From an uncultured Armatimonadota bacterium (GTDB lineage Bacteria > Armatimonadota > Fimbriimonadia > Fimbriimonadales > Fimbriimonadaceae), in assembly GCA_903833215.1 (NCBI GenBank), contig CAILEM010000060.1, positions 62,001 through 126,000 on the forward strand: a stretch of 64,000 nucleotides of DNA, in the 5' to 3' direction. The translations under genes were made by a program, and so were the position numbers. Under the pieces are notes generated by a model. The model was not told the DNA's origin. It searched no databases and saw nothing but the letters and a program-made list of their open reading frames with translations. Shown here one piece after another: positions 16,692 through 25,634 of the stretch; the first letter of the stretch is position 1, and the number at the start of each line of letters is the position of its first letter.

Positions 16692-18349
16692 CCAGTAACC
16701 TCCTATTTGCGGTCGGAACCCTTGCCGACTGGTTTGGCATGGCGCTTGTGATTCGCACCTTGTACTTGCTGGCCAAACGTCAACCGGGAGTTGGGGTTTC
16801 AGCCCTATTCGCGGGAGGATCGCTGTTGGTCGCGGCAATGACTCCTGCCTTTCACGGGCAGTTCGGGCTGCCTCTGATTTGGGTCGTTCTGCCATTTTCA
16901 GGCTGGGCGGTAGCAACCGTTGGCCTACTGTGCTTGGTAAATGTCCTTCGATATCTCCTAGAGCGAACGGGGGGACGCCTCAAGGGGATTGCTGTTTCTG
17001 GAGTTCTGTTACTTGGCGCGGTGTGGCTGCTCCGAACGGATCCAGAGGCGCATTTTGATGTTCTCACAGGCAAGATACTTCTGAGCGTCGAGAGCATTAT
17101 CGCGATCTTTTGCCTCGCTCTCGCTGCGATTGGCATCATGGCGTTTGCAAATCGTGAGATGAGGAAGCTCGCCACTCGATTCGTTATCCATGTGACGCTC
17201 CTATGCGGGTGCGTCGTTTTTGGGCTCCCATTTGCCTGGCTCATGATCACAAGCTTTAAGGAAGACCGAGATATGGCGAGCCCGAATGGCCTGGTCTGGA
17301 TTCCCAAAGTGCAGAAAACCGTCCCGTATCTCGACCCCGAGGAGCCTGTTTTTCAGGGGGACTATCACGGGAATCGCGTGGAGGCGGCAACCATCGGTCG
17401 GAATTCGGATGGAAGCTATATCACGGAAGTGCGGCGTCCAGCGAGCCTCGCCGGAATGTCAATCAATGTTCGCCCGGAGCAGTTTCGAATCATTCCCAAC
17501 GACGCTCCGGTGGTTGCGGGCAAGGGTTACACCGCCTTCGTTACTCGCGAAATGAGCGATGGACGGCGGCAGCTGAGTCTGATGACTCCGGCCTCACTAA
17601 AGGGGACCGTCAAAGTCGTATCGCCGGATGAGGTGGAACCGGTTCGAGAAGTGGGATTGCGGACGCGAAACTATACCGATGCACTGGAATCGATGCCGGT
17701 TGAGACCCAGTCGGGACTGCTCTACCTGCGAAACACACTGTTGTTGGTGGTGCTGTCCGTCTTCGGAACCGTATTGAGTTCCTCGCTTGTCGCCTACGGA
17801 TTTGCCCGATTACGGTTCCCCGGCCGAGAACCGCTGTTCAAGATCTTGTTGGCGACGATGATGCTTCCTGGGGCGGTCACCCTGATGCCACAGTTCCTGC
17901 TGTTCCGTTGGCTGGGCTGGATCGATACCTTGCTGCCGTTGTGGGTACCCGCGTTCTTTGGCGGGGCTTTTAACGTCTTCCTGCTGCGCCAGTTCCTTGT
18001 TCAGATTCCCCTTGAGTTAGAGGACGCCAGCCGGATAGATGGCGCAGGGATCCTGCGAACCTTCTGGACAGTGATGCTACCGCAGGTGAAACCGGCGTTG
18101 GCAGTTGTCGCAATCTGGACTTTCATGGGGGCTTGGAATAGCTTCATGGGCCCGTTGATCTACATCAACAGCCCCGAGAACATGCCGCTCGCCTACGCTC
18201 TTCAACTGTTCCAAACTGAACGTGGCGGTGAGGCGGGAATGATGATGGCGTTCGCTTCGCTAACCATCCTTCCCGTGGTCGCCCTGTTCTTCTTCGCCCA
18301 ACGTTACTTCATCGAAGGAATAACCTTTAGCGGCTTTGGGGGGAGATAG
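16688..18349 (+). CDS. Sugar ABC transporter MalG-type permease with N-terminal TM region and inserted loop
   Basis: At 553 residues this is about twice the usual MalG length. Residues 1-160 contain extra hydrophobic segments not found in MalG. The permease proper begins at about 165 (FVIHVTLLCGCVVFGLPFAWLM). After the family's SFKEDRDM segment there is an extra roughly 120-residue polar insert, probably extracytoplasmic, before the remaining TM segments start at about 345. The EAA-like loop LEDASRIDGAGILRTFWTVM is intact. The 4-nt overlap with the upstream fusion gene shows coupling; together they form the membrane channel. The insert may replace contacts made by a free binding protein. Confidence 0.9.
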   Translation: MTSNLLFAVGTLADWFGMALVIRTLYLLAKRQPGVGVSALFAGGSLLVAAMTPAFHGQFGLPLIWVVLPFSGWAVATVGLLCLVNVLRYLLERTGGRLKGIAVSGVLLLGAVWLLRTDPEAHFDVLTGKILLSVESIIAIFCLALAAIGIMAFANREMRKLATRFVIHVTLLCGCVVFGLPFAWLMITSFKEDRDMASPNGLVWIPKVQKTVPYLDPEEPVFQGDYHGNRVEAATIGRNSDGSYITEVRRPASLAGMSINVRPEQFRIIPNDAPVVAGKGYTAFVTREMSDGRRQLSLMTPASLKGTVKVVSPDEVEPVREVGLRTRNYTDALESMPVETQSGLLYLRNTLLLVVLSVFGTVLSSSLVAYGFARLRFPGREPLFKILLATMMLPGAVTLMPQFLLFRWLGWIDTLLPLWVPAFFGGAFNVFLLRQFLVQIPLELEDASRIDGAGILRTFWTVMLPQVKPALAVVAIWTFMGAWNSFMGPLIYINSPENMPLAYALQLFQTERGGEAGMMMAFASLTILPVVALFFFAQRYFIEGITFSGFGGR

Positions 18350-18405
18350 CACTTAGGCAAGCAGGCTTGGTCGGTATGCTTCCTAGTTGGACGAGTCGCT
18401 TAACT

Positions 18406-19383
18406 ATGCCAGCCATTGACACTATCCTGTTTCCAGAAGGTCGGTTCATGCCGACCATCCCTGCTTGCGATCACTACGCCGGCAGCGAAAAGCTGATTCT
18501 GAAAAGTATCGGCATCCAGAACGCTTCGGACGTCGAGTTCGACATTACTTGCGACCTTGAAGATGGAGCGGGTGTTGGCGGAGAAGTAGAGTTACGCAAG
18601 TTGGTTTGCGATGTGATCGGGTCTTCACTGAACGTCCACAAGCGAATCGGAGTGCGGTTCCACGACTTCGATTCTGCTCACTTTGGCGAAGACCTTGAGG
18701 TCGTGATGAAGTCGGTCGGTGCGCTCCTCTCCCACGTGACGGTGCCAAAGATCACGGGTTACGCACAGGCAAAGGCGATCGTCGAATCGGTTCGGAAGGC
18801 ATCTCTCGACAACGGATTACCTGCCCCCGTTCCGATTCATTTGTTAATCGAGACGCACGGTGGGGTTCATGATGTCTGGGAAATCGCAGGACTACCGGGC
18901 TTACGCGGCCTCGACTTTGGCCTGATGGATTTCGTTTCGGCCCACTATGGTGCGCTCCATGACGGTTGCATGCAGTCACCCGCCCAGTTCGAGCATCCCA
19001 TCGTCGTTCGCGCGAAATCAAACTTGGTCGCCGCGTGTCTGGCTCACGGAATCATCCCAGTCCATAACGTCACCACCGGATTTGCCGACATGGAATTGAC
19101 CCACAACGACGCGCTTCGAGCCCGAACCGACTTCGGGTTCATGCGCATGTGGAGTATCCACCCGAATCAGATCGCGCAGATCCTGGCCGCCTTTCGACCG
19201 AACCTGAGCGAGGTCACCAAAGCATCCGAGATCATCCTAGCTGCCCACCACGCTGGCTGGGCCCCGATCCGAGTCGGAAACACCCTCCACGACCGTGCTT
19301 CTTTCCGCTTCTACTGGAACATCTTAAAGCGAGCAAAGCTCGCTGGAGTGGAGCTTCCCCAAGAGGTTGCTGGGCTGGAATAA
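18406..19383 (+). CDS. HpcH/HpaI aldolase, CitE-like lyase
   Basis: A 325-residue TIM-barrel protein of the HpcH/HpaI-CitE group, which cleaves or forms C-C bonds in acyl-CoA or oxo-acid substrates using a divalent metal. It shows FDITCDLEDGAG early, HLLIETHGGVHDVWEIAGLP and DFGLMDFVSAHYGAL, which match the metal-binding Glu and Asp regions, and a late WSIHPNQIAQI, matching the CitE substrate-loop motif. The ATG at 18406 is preferred; an upstream TTG adds 13 poor residues. It lies 56 bp after the permease gene and before an exported glycosidase, so it may act on a catabolic product of the imported sugar. The exact substrate cannot be told. Confidence 0.82.
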   Translation: MPAIDTILFPEGRFMPTIPACDHYAGSEKLILKSIGIQNASDVEFDITCDLEDGAGVGGEVELRKLVCDVIGSSLNVHKRIGVRFHDFDSAHFGEDLEVVMKSVGALLSHVTVPKITGYAQAKAIVESVRKASLDNGLPAPVPIHLLIETHGGVHDVWEIAGLPGLRGLDFGLMDFVSAHYGALHDGCMQSPAQFEHPIVVRAKSNLVAACLAHGIIPVHNVTTGFADMELTHNDALRARTDFGFMRMWSIHPNQIAQILAAFRPNLSEVTKASEIILAAHHAGWAPIRVGNTLHDRASFRFYWNILKRAKLAGVELPQEVAGLE

Positions 19384-19432
19384 CTGGACGTCGTGCCGTT
19401 GTTGAACGGATCCATGTAACCTGAAGGTGCCC

Positions 19433-21769
19433 ATGATCCTGTTATTCGTCGCTTCTATTTGCTTGTCAACCGAATCGCCTTGGCTTCCCATGAACCGTCG
19501 AATGGTGGTGAGCCGCCATAACGTCGTGCTGACAAAGTTCGATGACTCGATGCCTGTTCAAGTCGGGAATGGCGAGTTCGCATTTGGGATGGACATCACG
19601 GGGCTTCAAACATTCGTTCCGTTCAATACGATGTCGCAGTGGGGATGGCATACCAGCGCGTTGCCACCTGGCAAGAAAATCGAAGACTTCGAGGGGCAAG
19701 TTTGGGATACCCACGGTCGGCCTGTTCGCTATCCGATGCCCGATCCAAACCATCCAGAAATTTCCGATTGGTTAGCGGGCAATCCACACCGCATTAACTT
19801 GGGAAGGATTGGACTTACGCTTAAAAAGAAGGACGGGTCGCTGGCAGTTGCAGCGGATCTTGAGAACGCTCGTCAAGTTCTGGATCTATGGAATGGGATC
19901 GTAACGAGCCAGTTCAAGCTTGAAGGCGTTCCCGTGACAGTGAAAACGGCTTGTCATCCTAAGCTCGACCAGATCGCGGCAAATATCGAGTCGCCGTTAC
20001 TGAAAGTGGGGCGGTTGTCAGTCTTTTTGGAATGTCCAGGTAACGATCCACGGCAATTCGCCAACTTCGTAGGAGATTGGAGCCATCCCGGTCGTTTCGA
20101 GATGCGCTCACTGCCGCAGATGAATCAAGTGGACATGCTGCGCCAGATCGACAACGACGCCTATTCGGTCAGTCTGAAGTGGGATGGCGGTGCAACTCTG
20201 ACTCGTCCCAGCGTCTCTGGGCAACCCCCTCTAAAGATCGTGAGCGCCAAGTACGGTGCACGCGACAGATGGCTAGATGTCACCGAGCAAGCTCAAAAGC
20301 TCGTCAGCGATGGACGAATGACGATGCGTGCGGATAACAATCTCGGGCCTGAGCCCATTCACGGAGTTGTGAAGTCGCTTAAGGTTGTTTTTAACACAGG
20401 CGGCAAGGACCAGACGGCAGAAGCAATCGAAAATAGCGACATCCACCTTGATGTCGTGCCCAATCGAGAGCGTCTGACTCTGCAGCCGACAAAGGATTCG
20501 ACCTCGCTTTCATTCGTTTGTGCCTTTTCGCCCAGGAACTTGCCAGCAGCTCTGCCAACCGCAAGGTCAACTTTTGCTGAGTGTCGCGAAAGTTGGCCCC
20601 AATACTGGCGAAGCGGGGGTTTCATCAATCTGGCTGGCAGTACCGATCCTCGTTGGCACGAACTTGAGCGCCGGATTGTGCTTTCGCAGTACTTGATGAA
20701 GGTGAATGAGGCCGGCTCGCTTCCTCCGCAGGAGAGCGGGCTCGTTAACAACGGTTGGTTTGGCCGCTTCCATATGGAGATGGTCTGGTGGCACGCGACC
20801 CATTGGGCTCTCTGGAACCATTGGTCTGAACTCAACAAGAGCCTTGGAATCTACAAAGAACTTTTGCCTGCTGCGCTGAAGCTTGCCAAGAGCGAGGGGT
20901 ACCAAGGTGCGCGCTGGCCGAAGTGTATCGGCCCCGGTGGTCGTGAGTGGCCACATGAAATTCATTCGCTGCTGATTTGGCAGCAGCCGCATCCGATTTT
21001 CTTTGCTGAGTTGGATTATCGCGCACATCCCACAAAGGAGACCTTGAAGAAATGGCAGCCGATTGTAGAGGCCACCGCCGACTTCCTGGCGACGTTCGCA
21101 TACCAAGAACCAAAATCTGGGCGTTATGTCCTGGGTCCGCCAATTGTCTTGGTTTCTGAGAATACAAAACCCAAAACAACGATGAACCCAACGTTTGAGT
21201 TAGGCTATTGGCGCTTCGGATTGCGAACTGCCCAGGAATGGCGAAAGCGAATGGGTCTGAAAACTCGGCCTCTTTGGACCAAGGTTCTTAACGGGCTATC
21301 GCCGCTTCCAAAGCAAGACGGTCTGTATGTGCTTCATGAAGGCGTGAAGGATATGTGGACGAAGTGGAACTTTGAGCATCCCGCTCTAACTGGTGCTTTT
21401 GGACTGCTGCCTGGCGATGGCGTGGATCCCGCGACGATGCGCAAGACTTTCGCCAGAGTGACGTCGACTTGGGACTTCAACCACACTTGGGGCTGGGATT
21501 TTCCCATGCTTGCCATGTGCGCTGCCCGCCTTGGTCAGCCTGATCAAGCGATCGACATGCTACTGCATTCATCGCCCGGTTTCCAATTCGACGCCCACGG
21601 CCTCGCCACCGGCGGCCCCATCCCCTACTTCCCCGCCAACGGGGGCCTTCTCTACGCCGTAGCCCTCATGGCCGCCGGTTGGGATGGCGCGCCGAAAACC
21701 GATGCGCCTGGATTCCCGAAGAATGGAAAGTGGAAGGTGAAGTGGGAAGGGCTGAGTAGGGCGCTGTGA
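19433..21769 (+). CDS. Exported (alpha/alpha)6-barrel glycosidase-like protein (GH65-like)
   Basis: The 778-residue protein has a short signal peptide (MILLFVASICLSTESPW), starting at ATG 19433 behind GAAGG at 19423-19427. An N-terminal beta-sandwich (residues about 20-300) carries VQVGNGEFAFGMDITGLQTF. A helical C-terminal part has NNGWFGRFHMEMVWWHATHW and WPKCIGPGGREWP, typical of six-hairpin glycosidases related to GH65/GH95 and animal ATHL1-like glucosidases. The final part has GGLLYAVALMAAGW, another six-hairpin signature. It is probably an extracytoplasmic glucosidase feeding the transporter upstream. Linkage specificity and the catalytic acid are uncertain. Confidence 0.75.
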   Translation: MILLFVASICLSTESPWLPMNRRMVVSRHNVVLTKFDDSMPVQVGNGEFAFGMDITGLQTFVPFNTMSQWGWHTSALPPGKKIEDFEGQVWDTHGRPVRYPMPDPNHPEISDWLAGNPHRINLGRIGLTLKKKDGSLAVAADLENARQVLDLWNGIVTSQFKLEGVPVTVKTACHPKLDQIAANIESPLLKVGRLSVFLECPGNDPRQFANFVGDWSHPGRFEMRSLPQMNQVDMLRQIDNDAYSVSLKWDGGATLTRPSVSGQPPLKIVSAKYGARDRWLDVTEQAQKLVSDGRMTMRADNNLGPEPIHGVVKSLKVVFNTGGKDQTAEAIENSDIHLDVVPNRERLTLQPTKDSTSLSFVCAFSPRNLPAALPTARSTFAECRESWPQYWRSGGFINLAGSTDPRWHELERRIVLSQYLMKVNEAGSLPPQESGLVNNGWFGRFHMEMVWWHATHWALWNHWSELNKSLGIYKELLPAALKLAKSEGYQGARWPKCIGPGGREWPHEIHSLLIWQQPHPIFFAELDYRAHPTKETLKKWQPIVEATADFLATFAYQEPKSGRYVLGPPIVLVSENTKPKTTMNPTFELGYWRFGLRTAQEWRKRMGLKTRPLWTKVLNGLSPLPKQDGLYVLHEGVKDMWTKWNFEHPALTGAFGLLPGDGVDPATMRKTFARVTSTWDFNHTWGWDFPMLAMCAARLGQPDQAIDMLLHSSPGFQFDAHGLATGGPIPYFPANGGLLYAVALMAAGWDGAPKTDAPGFPKNGKWKVKWEGLSRAL

Positions 21770-21943
21770 ATATGAGGATCGCCCATGTGTTTGCGAATAT
21801 ATTGGAGGTCTCATCGTGCATCAAGTTGAGTTGCAGGAGATACAGGTGATCTGAAGGAGCATAGAACGGACTTATCTCCAATGCAAATTGGCGTTACCAT
21901 AGCAAATAGACAGTTGATAGCCGCCGCATGGTAACTTCAACAC

Positions 21944-22141
21944 ATGAATCGAGGAATTCGGCCATCATCTGATCTTGTCATCGGGCCAGCAGCGGACCTC
22001 GATCGTGAGCGTGCGAGACAGTGGCGAGATCGGACCATCCAAGAGCGAGCCGATATATTTGTCGAACTGATGCGTATTTGGAATGCCGATGCACCCGGAC
22101 TTGATCGAACTCTTAGAATTACTTCGTATTCACAACGTTGA
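21944..22141 (+). CDS. Small helical partner of the nucleotidyltransferase
   Basis: A 65-residue protein whose 3' end overlaps the next gene by 59 bp. Its middle (RARQWRDRTIQERADIFVEL, then MRIWNADAPGLDRTLRI) matches a helical pattern I know from small proteins encoded just upstream of DUF6036-type nucleotidyltransferases, where R/W/ER positions recur. The pair may be a toxin-antitoxin-like unit in which the enzyme modifies a nucleic acid or its partner. The assignment is from pattern and overlap only. Confidence 0.55.
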   Translation: MNRGIRPSSDLVIGPAADLDRERARQWRDRTIQERADIFVELMRIWNADAPGLDRTLRITSYSQR

Positions 22142-22550
22142 ATACTTGGTGGTTGGGTCAACAGCCCTTGCGATCCATGCGAGACCTCGGTACACCGAGG
22201 ACATCGACTTGTGGATAAGGCGGTCCGCCGATAACACACACCGGTTGGCCGACGCCCTTCGAGCCTTTGGCTTCGAAGTGAGCGACGAGACTTTGCGGCC
22301 ATTTTGGGAACAAGATCGCCAGATGGTTACGCTGGGGGTTAAGCCACAGGCGGTCGACCTGCTCAACTTTTTGGGAGAAGACAGCTTCGAAACAGCTTGG
22401 GCAGGCAGGACGGAGGCTTCAATCGCGGGCGTCCTCGTTCCCGTAATTGGCTTTCGAGAGTTTGTGAAATCAAAGCGGACGGCCGGGCGACCCAAGGACC
22501 AAGCTGATCTCGCTCTACTTCAAGAAATTTGGGGCGACTTGCCCGAGTAA
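22083..22550 (+). CDS. Nucleotidyltransferase-fold protein (DUF6036/AbiEii-like)
   Basis: The 155-residue protein has the nucleotidyltransferase fold: HNVEYLVVGSTALAIHARPR followed by YTEDIDLWI, the G-S/T-A loop and the DxD metal-binding pair. A later VDLLNFLG strand supplies the third acidic position. FREFVKSKRTAGRPKDQADL is typical of the AbiEii/DUF6036 group. It could be the catalytic half of a TA-like module with the small gene upstream. A second ATG lies two codons in. Transfer substrate is unknown. Confidence 0.85.
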   Translation: MPMHPDLIELLELLRIHNVEYLVVGSTALAIHARPRYTEDIDLWIRRSADNTHRLADALRAFGFEVSDETLRPFWEQDRQMVTLGVKPQAVDLLNFLGEDSFETAWAGRTEASIAGVLVPVIGFREFVKSKRTAGRPKDQADLALLQEIWGDLPE

Positions 22551-22699
22551 CTGAGCATCGTCGCGGTTTGACCCAATTTCCTTGCTCGTTCAAAACAGTC
22601 ATTTCAATCTGCTTGGCGATAACCTCCGCCGGTGATCACCCTGCAGCGAAAGGTTTGCGAACAGGAAACGGTGGACGGCAAGCAGGCGAAGTACATATG

Positions 22700-22909
22700 T
22701 TAGTGAGCGGGAAGGCACAACTCTTCGATCTGCTCGGCCAGGCGACGACCATCCATCCCTGCGTGAGTTCGAAGGGCGGACGTGATCGCCAAGGCGTCGG
22801 CTGGCGCAGGCTCACTAACCGGGCGCATATGCCACAGCGCCCGTGTTCCGTAACCTCGGAATGCCCGCTTGTAGAGGGTCACGTAATCTTCCGCGCTTCG
22901 GTTTTTCAA
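22700..22909 (-). CDS. Small conserved-looking hypothetical protein
   Basis: A 69-residue reading frame starting at TTG, with AAAGG about 15 nt upstream. The residues RAFRGYGTRALWHMRPVSEP then DALAITSALRTHAGMDGRRL and AEQIEELC form an amphipathic helical pattern that looks like selected protein rather than chance. I vaguely recognise this pattern from short bacterial hypothetical proteins but cannot name a family. It lies alone between the nucleotidyltransferase gene and the CocE-like gene; the rest of 22551-22977 shows nothing. Confidence 0.5.
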   Translation of the reverse strand: MKNRSAEDYVTLYKRAFRGYGTRALWHMRPVSEPAPADALAITSALRTHAGMDGRRLAEQIEELCLPAH

Positions 22910-22977
22910 AGCGATTCATCTAACCTTTAGGTTCAATTCAAGACACCGAGGCGCTTATACGTCTGGTCAACGGCACC

Positions 22978-24870
22978 CTATTTCGCCCCAAGAACCGATT
23001 GATCGAATGCCGCCTTGCCACCGATAACAGGAAGCTCGATTCGGGTCGCGTCGAGATCGACGGTTAGCGTCGTGCCGGGTTTAGGCCAAAGGGTGAAGTC
23101 GCGATCGCTGGAAAGGATCATCAAGGCGATGCGCTTGCTGGCGGGGATGATCTGATCTTTCGGTTGGAGGTCAAACGTTAGGTTCACGAATTGGCCCGGT
23201 TTGAGGGGAACACCGGGGGTCTTGAAGTGATAGTCGCCTCCGTTCTTAAGAGATCGATAGTTCTGAGGGTCCGCCCATCCTCGGGTGATGAGATTGGCAG
23301 TTCCGATCTGGACACGAGTCCATGGGAGTTGCACCAAATAGACCGACAGATTCGCGGCGGGAGTGCTCGATGCAAGTCGCAGCGTCACGCGAGCGGTGCC
23401 AGAAAGGTGAAGTGGGGTCGTAAGTTTCGGCGCAGCGTAGATCAGGCGGTGGGTTGAATCGTCGGCAAGAGCGAGCGATGGTGCATCAAAGGACACATCA
23501 TCAATCAGGTCTTCCCTTCCTTGCTTCGGCGTGCGAGATGTTGAGAGTCCGCCTGCCGTTCTGCCTCCCGAGGTTGGGAACAGGGTCACAGGCTTTGCTT
23601 CGGGATTGGGGAAATCTGCGTAGGGCACGGGAGGACCAGCGCGTCGAGGGCCACCGGGCACACTTTCCCGCACAATGTAGGCCTTCGGCCCGTTCTCAAC
23701 TCCGTTAGGAACTCCGTAAAGGAAGCGGGTAAACCACTTGTTCTGCAGTTCCATCGGTGGTTCGCCGCCGTGCCCCCCTTGGTGGAAATACTGGATGAGC
23801 GGCACTCTACCTTTGACGGCCTGACTGATTCGTGTGCTGTGCTCAGGCACCACATTCCAGTCGTTGAAGCCGTGGCACATCAAGACCGCACATCGAATGC
23901 CACTTGCGAACCGGAGCAGGTCTCGCCCTTCCCAGAAATCGTTGTAGTCGCCGGTTTTGCGATCTTGGCCCTTGGCCAATTCACCGTCGCGGTACAGCCG
24001 ATTTGCGATGTCTCGCAGTGCTGGATCACCGCTGTGAATGAAATCGTACAGCGAATCCACGTCCTCTCCGAGGTAGCCGCCTGGGCTTCGAACGAGTCCG
24101 TTTGAACGGTAATAGTGGTAGTAAGACGTGTTCGGCGAGACCGGAATGATGCACTCGAGCCCCTTCACGCCGGTCGTTGCCGCCGCGATGGGAATCGTCC
24201 CGTTGTAGGAGGTTCCTATCATCCCAACCTTGCCCGTGGACCATTTTGCGAAGACCTGAGTCTGACCATCGACCGACGTGAATCCCTTCGCGCGCCCGTT
24301 CAACCAATCGATGACCGCCTTGGGCGCATAGCGCTCGGGCACTCCGCCAACCGTCGGACATCCCGTCGACAATCCTGTTCCGGGTGCCTCCGAGTGGACG
24401 ACCGCAAATCCACGTGGGACCCATGTCCCGACAAAATCGTTCGAAATGCGTGTTCGCTTCGCATCGAATCGGATATTGGGATGAAAAGTCCGAGGCGTCG
24501 GCTCGGTGCCAAGCTCTTGGTGGACGTCCCAATTGATGCCCGGCCCATCTCCCGTGCCAGCAAAGTAAGGCGATGACTCGTAAATGACGGGTACCCGCAA
24601 ACCATCGGTGTCGGTTTGTTTGGGTCGCGTCACATCAACAAACACCCGATCATGCTTTCCCACATGGGCCGAATCAAACTCCGTCTCCACCCACAAGCTT
24701 TCGCGTATCCATTCGGACGACTTCGAAAATGCCTCGACTACTTGCGCCTGGCCATCCACGAAAACCGGCTTAGCTGGCGTCCCCTTGGTTTGGGCGGACA
24801 GAGCAACGACGGCAACTGCAAACGAAAGACCGATCCCGACCCGAGGCAGCCAAAGCTTGGTGAAAGGCAT
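22978..24870 (-). CDS. Exported CocE/PepX-type S15 hydrolase
   Basis: The 630-residue serine hydrolase resembles Xaa-Pro dipeptidyl-peptidases and CocE esterases. A signal peptide (MPFTKLWLPRVGIGLSFAVA, cleavage near VALSAQ) exports it. The alpha/beta-hydrolase core carries the nucleophile elbow GMIGTSYNG, with Ser at about residue 220, the aspartate strand CHGFNDWNVVPEH, and the histidine in YFHQGGHGGE. The C-terminal jelly-roll domain (TRVQIGTANLITRG) is typical of the family. It probably cleaves proline-containing peptides or esters outside the cytoplasm. It stands alone and is divergent from the DUF6438 gene. Confidence 0.92.
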   Translation of the reverse strand: MPFTKLWLPRVGIGLSFAVAVVALSAQTKGTPAKPVFVDGQAQVVEAFSKSSEWIRESLWVETEFDSAHVGKHDRVFVDVTRPKQTDTDGLRVPVIYESSPYFAGTGDGPGINWDVHQELGTEPTPRTFHPNIRFDAKRTRISNDFVGTWVPRGFAVVHSEAPGTGLSTGCPTVGGVPERYAPKAVIDWLNGRAKGFTSVDGQTQVFAKWSTGKVGMIGTSYNGTIPIAAATTGVKGLECIIPVSPNTSYYHYYRSNGLVRSPGGYLGEDVDSLYDFIHSGDPALRDIANRLYRDGELAKGQDRKTGDYNDFWEGRDLLRFASGIRCAVLMCHGFNDWNVVPEHSTRISQAVKGRVPLIQYFHQGGHGGEPPMELQNKWFTRFLYGVPNGVENGPKAYIVRESVPGGPRRAGPPVPYADFPNPEAKPVTLFPTSGGRTAGGLSTSRTPKQGREDLIDDVSFDAPSLALADDSTHRLIYAAPKLTTPLHLSGTARVTLRLASSTPAANLSVYLVQLPWTRVQIGTANLITRGWADPQNYRSLKNGGDYHFKTPGVPLKPGQFVNLTFDLQPKDQIIPASKRIALMILSSDRDFTLWPKPGTTLTVDLDATRIELPVIGGKAAFDQSVLGAK

Positions 24871-25035
24871 AATTCAACGATTATAGGGCTTACGACATGC
24901 TGTGCGCTGCTTTCGAGTCCCAGATGTAGTGCGAACTCTAGTTGTTATCCACACTCATTCTGCCGGTGCATTTCTACAGAAACTTCTTTCCATGGTCCTT
25001 GACCAATTCGGACTCACTTCCACTAGACTGGAATC

Positions 25036-25527
25036 GTGAGTATCACCGCTCTACTTCTGCTACCACTATCTCTTGCCTTCACGCCTGAGCAAAAGGCGCG
25101 TGAGATTCCCACAAGCATCTCTCTTGAGCGCACGTACTGCTTTGGGACATGCCCTGTTTACACTGCCACGATAGAGCGCTCGGGAAAGATTCATTATCAC
25201 GGCGAAGCAAACGTTCAGAACATGGGGAATGTCGAAACGCAGACTTCACCGCGCGATTTCGAGCGATTGGCGGCAGCGATCCGCAGGATAGGCTTCGAAT
25301 CGTTTGCATCCAAATACACGAGTAATTACACCGACCAGACTTCCGTCATCACGACCGTCAAATGGGCAAAGCGGACAAAAGAGGTCGAGAATTACGGAAT
25401 GAATGGACCTGATTCCCTCTGGGAGCTGGAAGAGATGATCGATGGAGTTGTACTCGGTTCTGTTGAAAGCCAAATTGTCCGAGACCGCCCTTTGAGCGCC
25501 GTAAAGCCCAAAACCGGGGCAAAGTAG
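25036..25527 (+). CDS. DUF6438-domain protein, probably exported
   Basis: A 163-residue protein starting at GTG. A hydrophobic N-terminus (MSITALLLLPLSLAFTPEQ) looks like a signal peptide. The rest matches the DUF6438 pattern: a strand with two cysteines (ISLERTYCFGTCPVYTATIE), then SGKIHYHGEANV, and a helix LAAAIRRIGFESFASKY. No catalytic residues are known for this family. The cysteines would suit a disulfide. It stands alone between oppositely oriented genes. Confidence 0.8.
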   Translation: MSITALLLLPLSLAFTPEQKAREIPTSISLERTYCFGTCPVYTATIERSGKIHYHGEANVQNMGNVETQTSPRDFERLAAAIRRIGFESFASKYTSNYTDQTSVITTVKWAKRTKEVENYGMNGPDSLWELEEMIDGVVLGSVESQIVRDRPLSAVKPKTGAK

Positions 25528-25634
25528 GCGCAAGGATCGTAGAATCGAGCGGTACTTCCCATCCCTTTTCGTCTCCGACGAGTTGAGCAGTTGGATCAAA
25601 GGAAGGGTGCTGTCAGCCCCGTCATAATCGGCAA

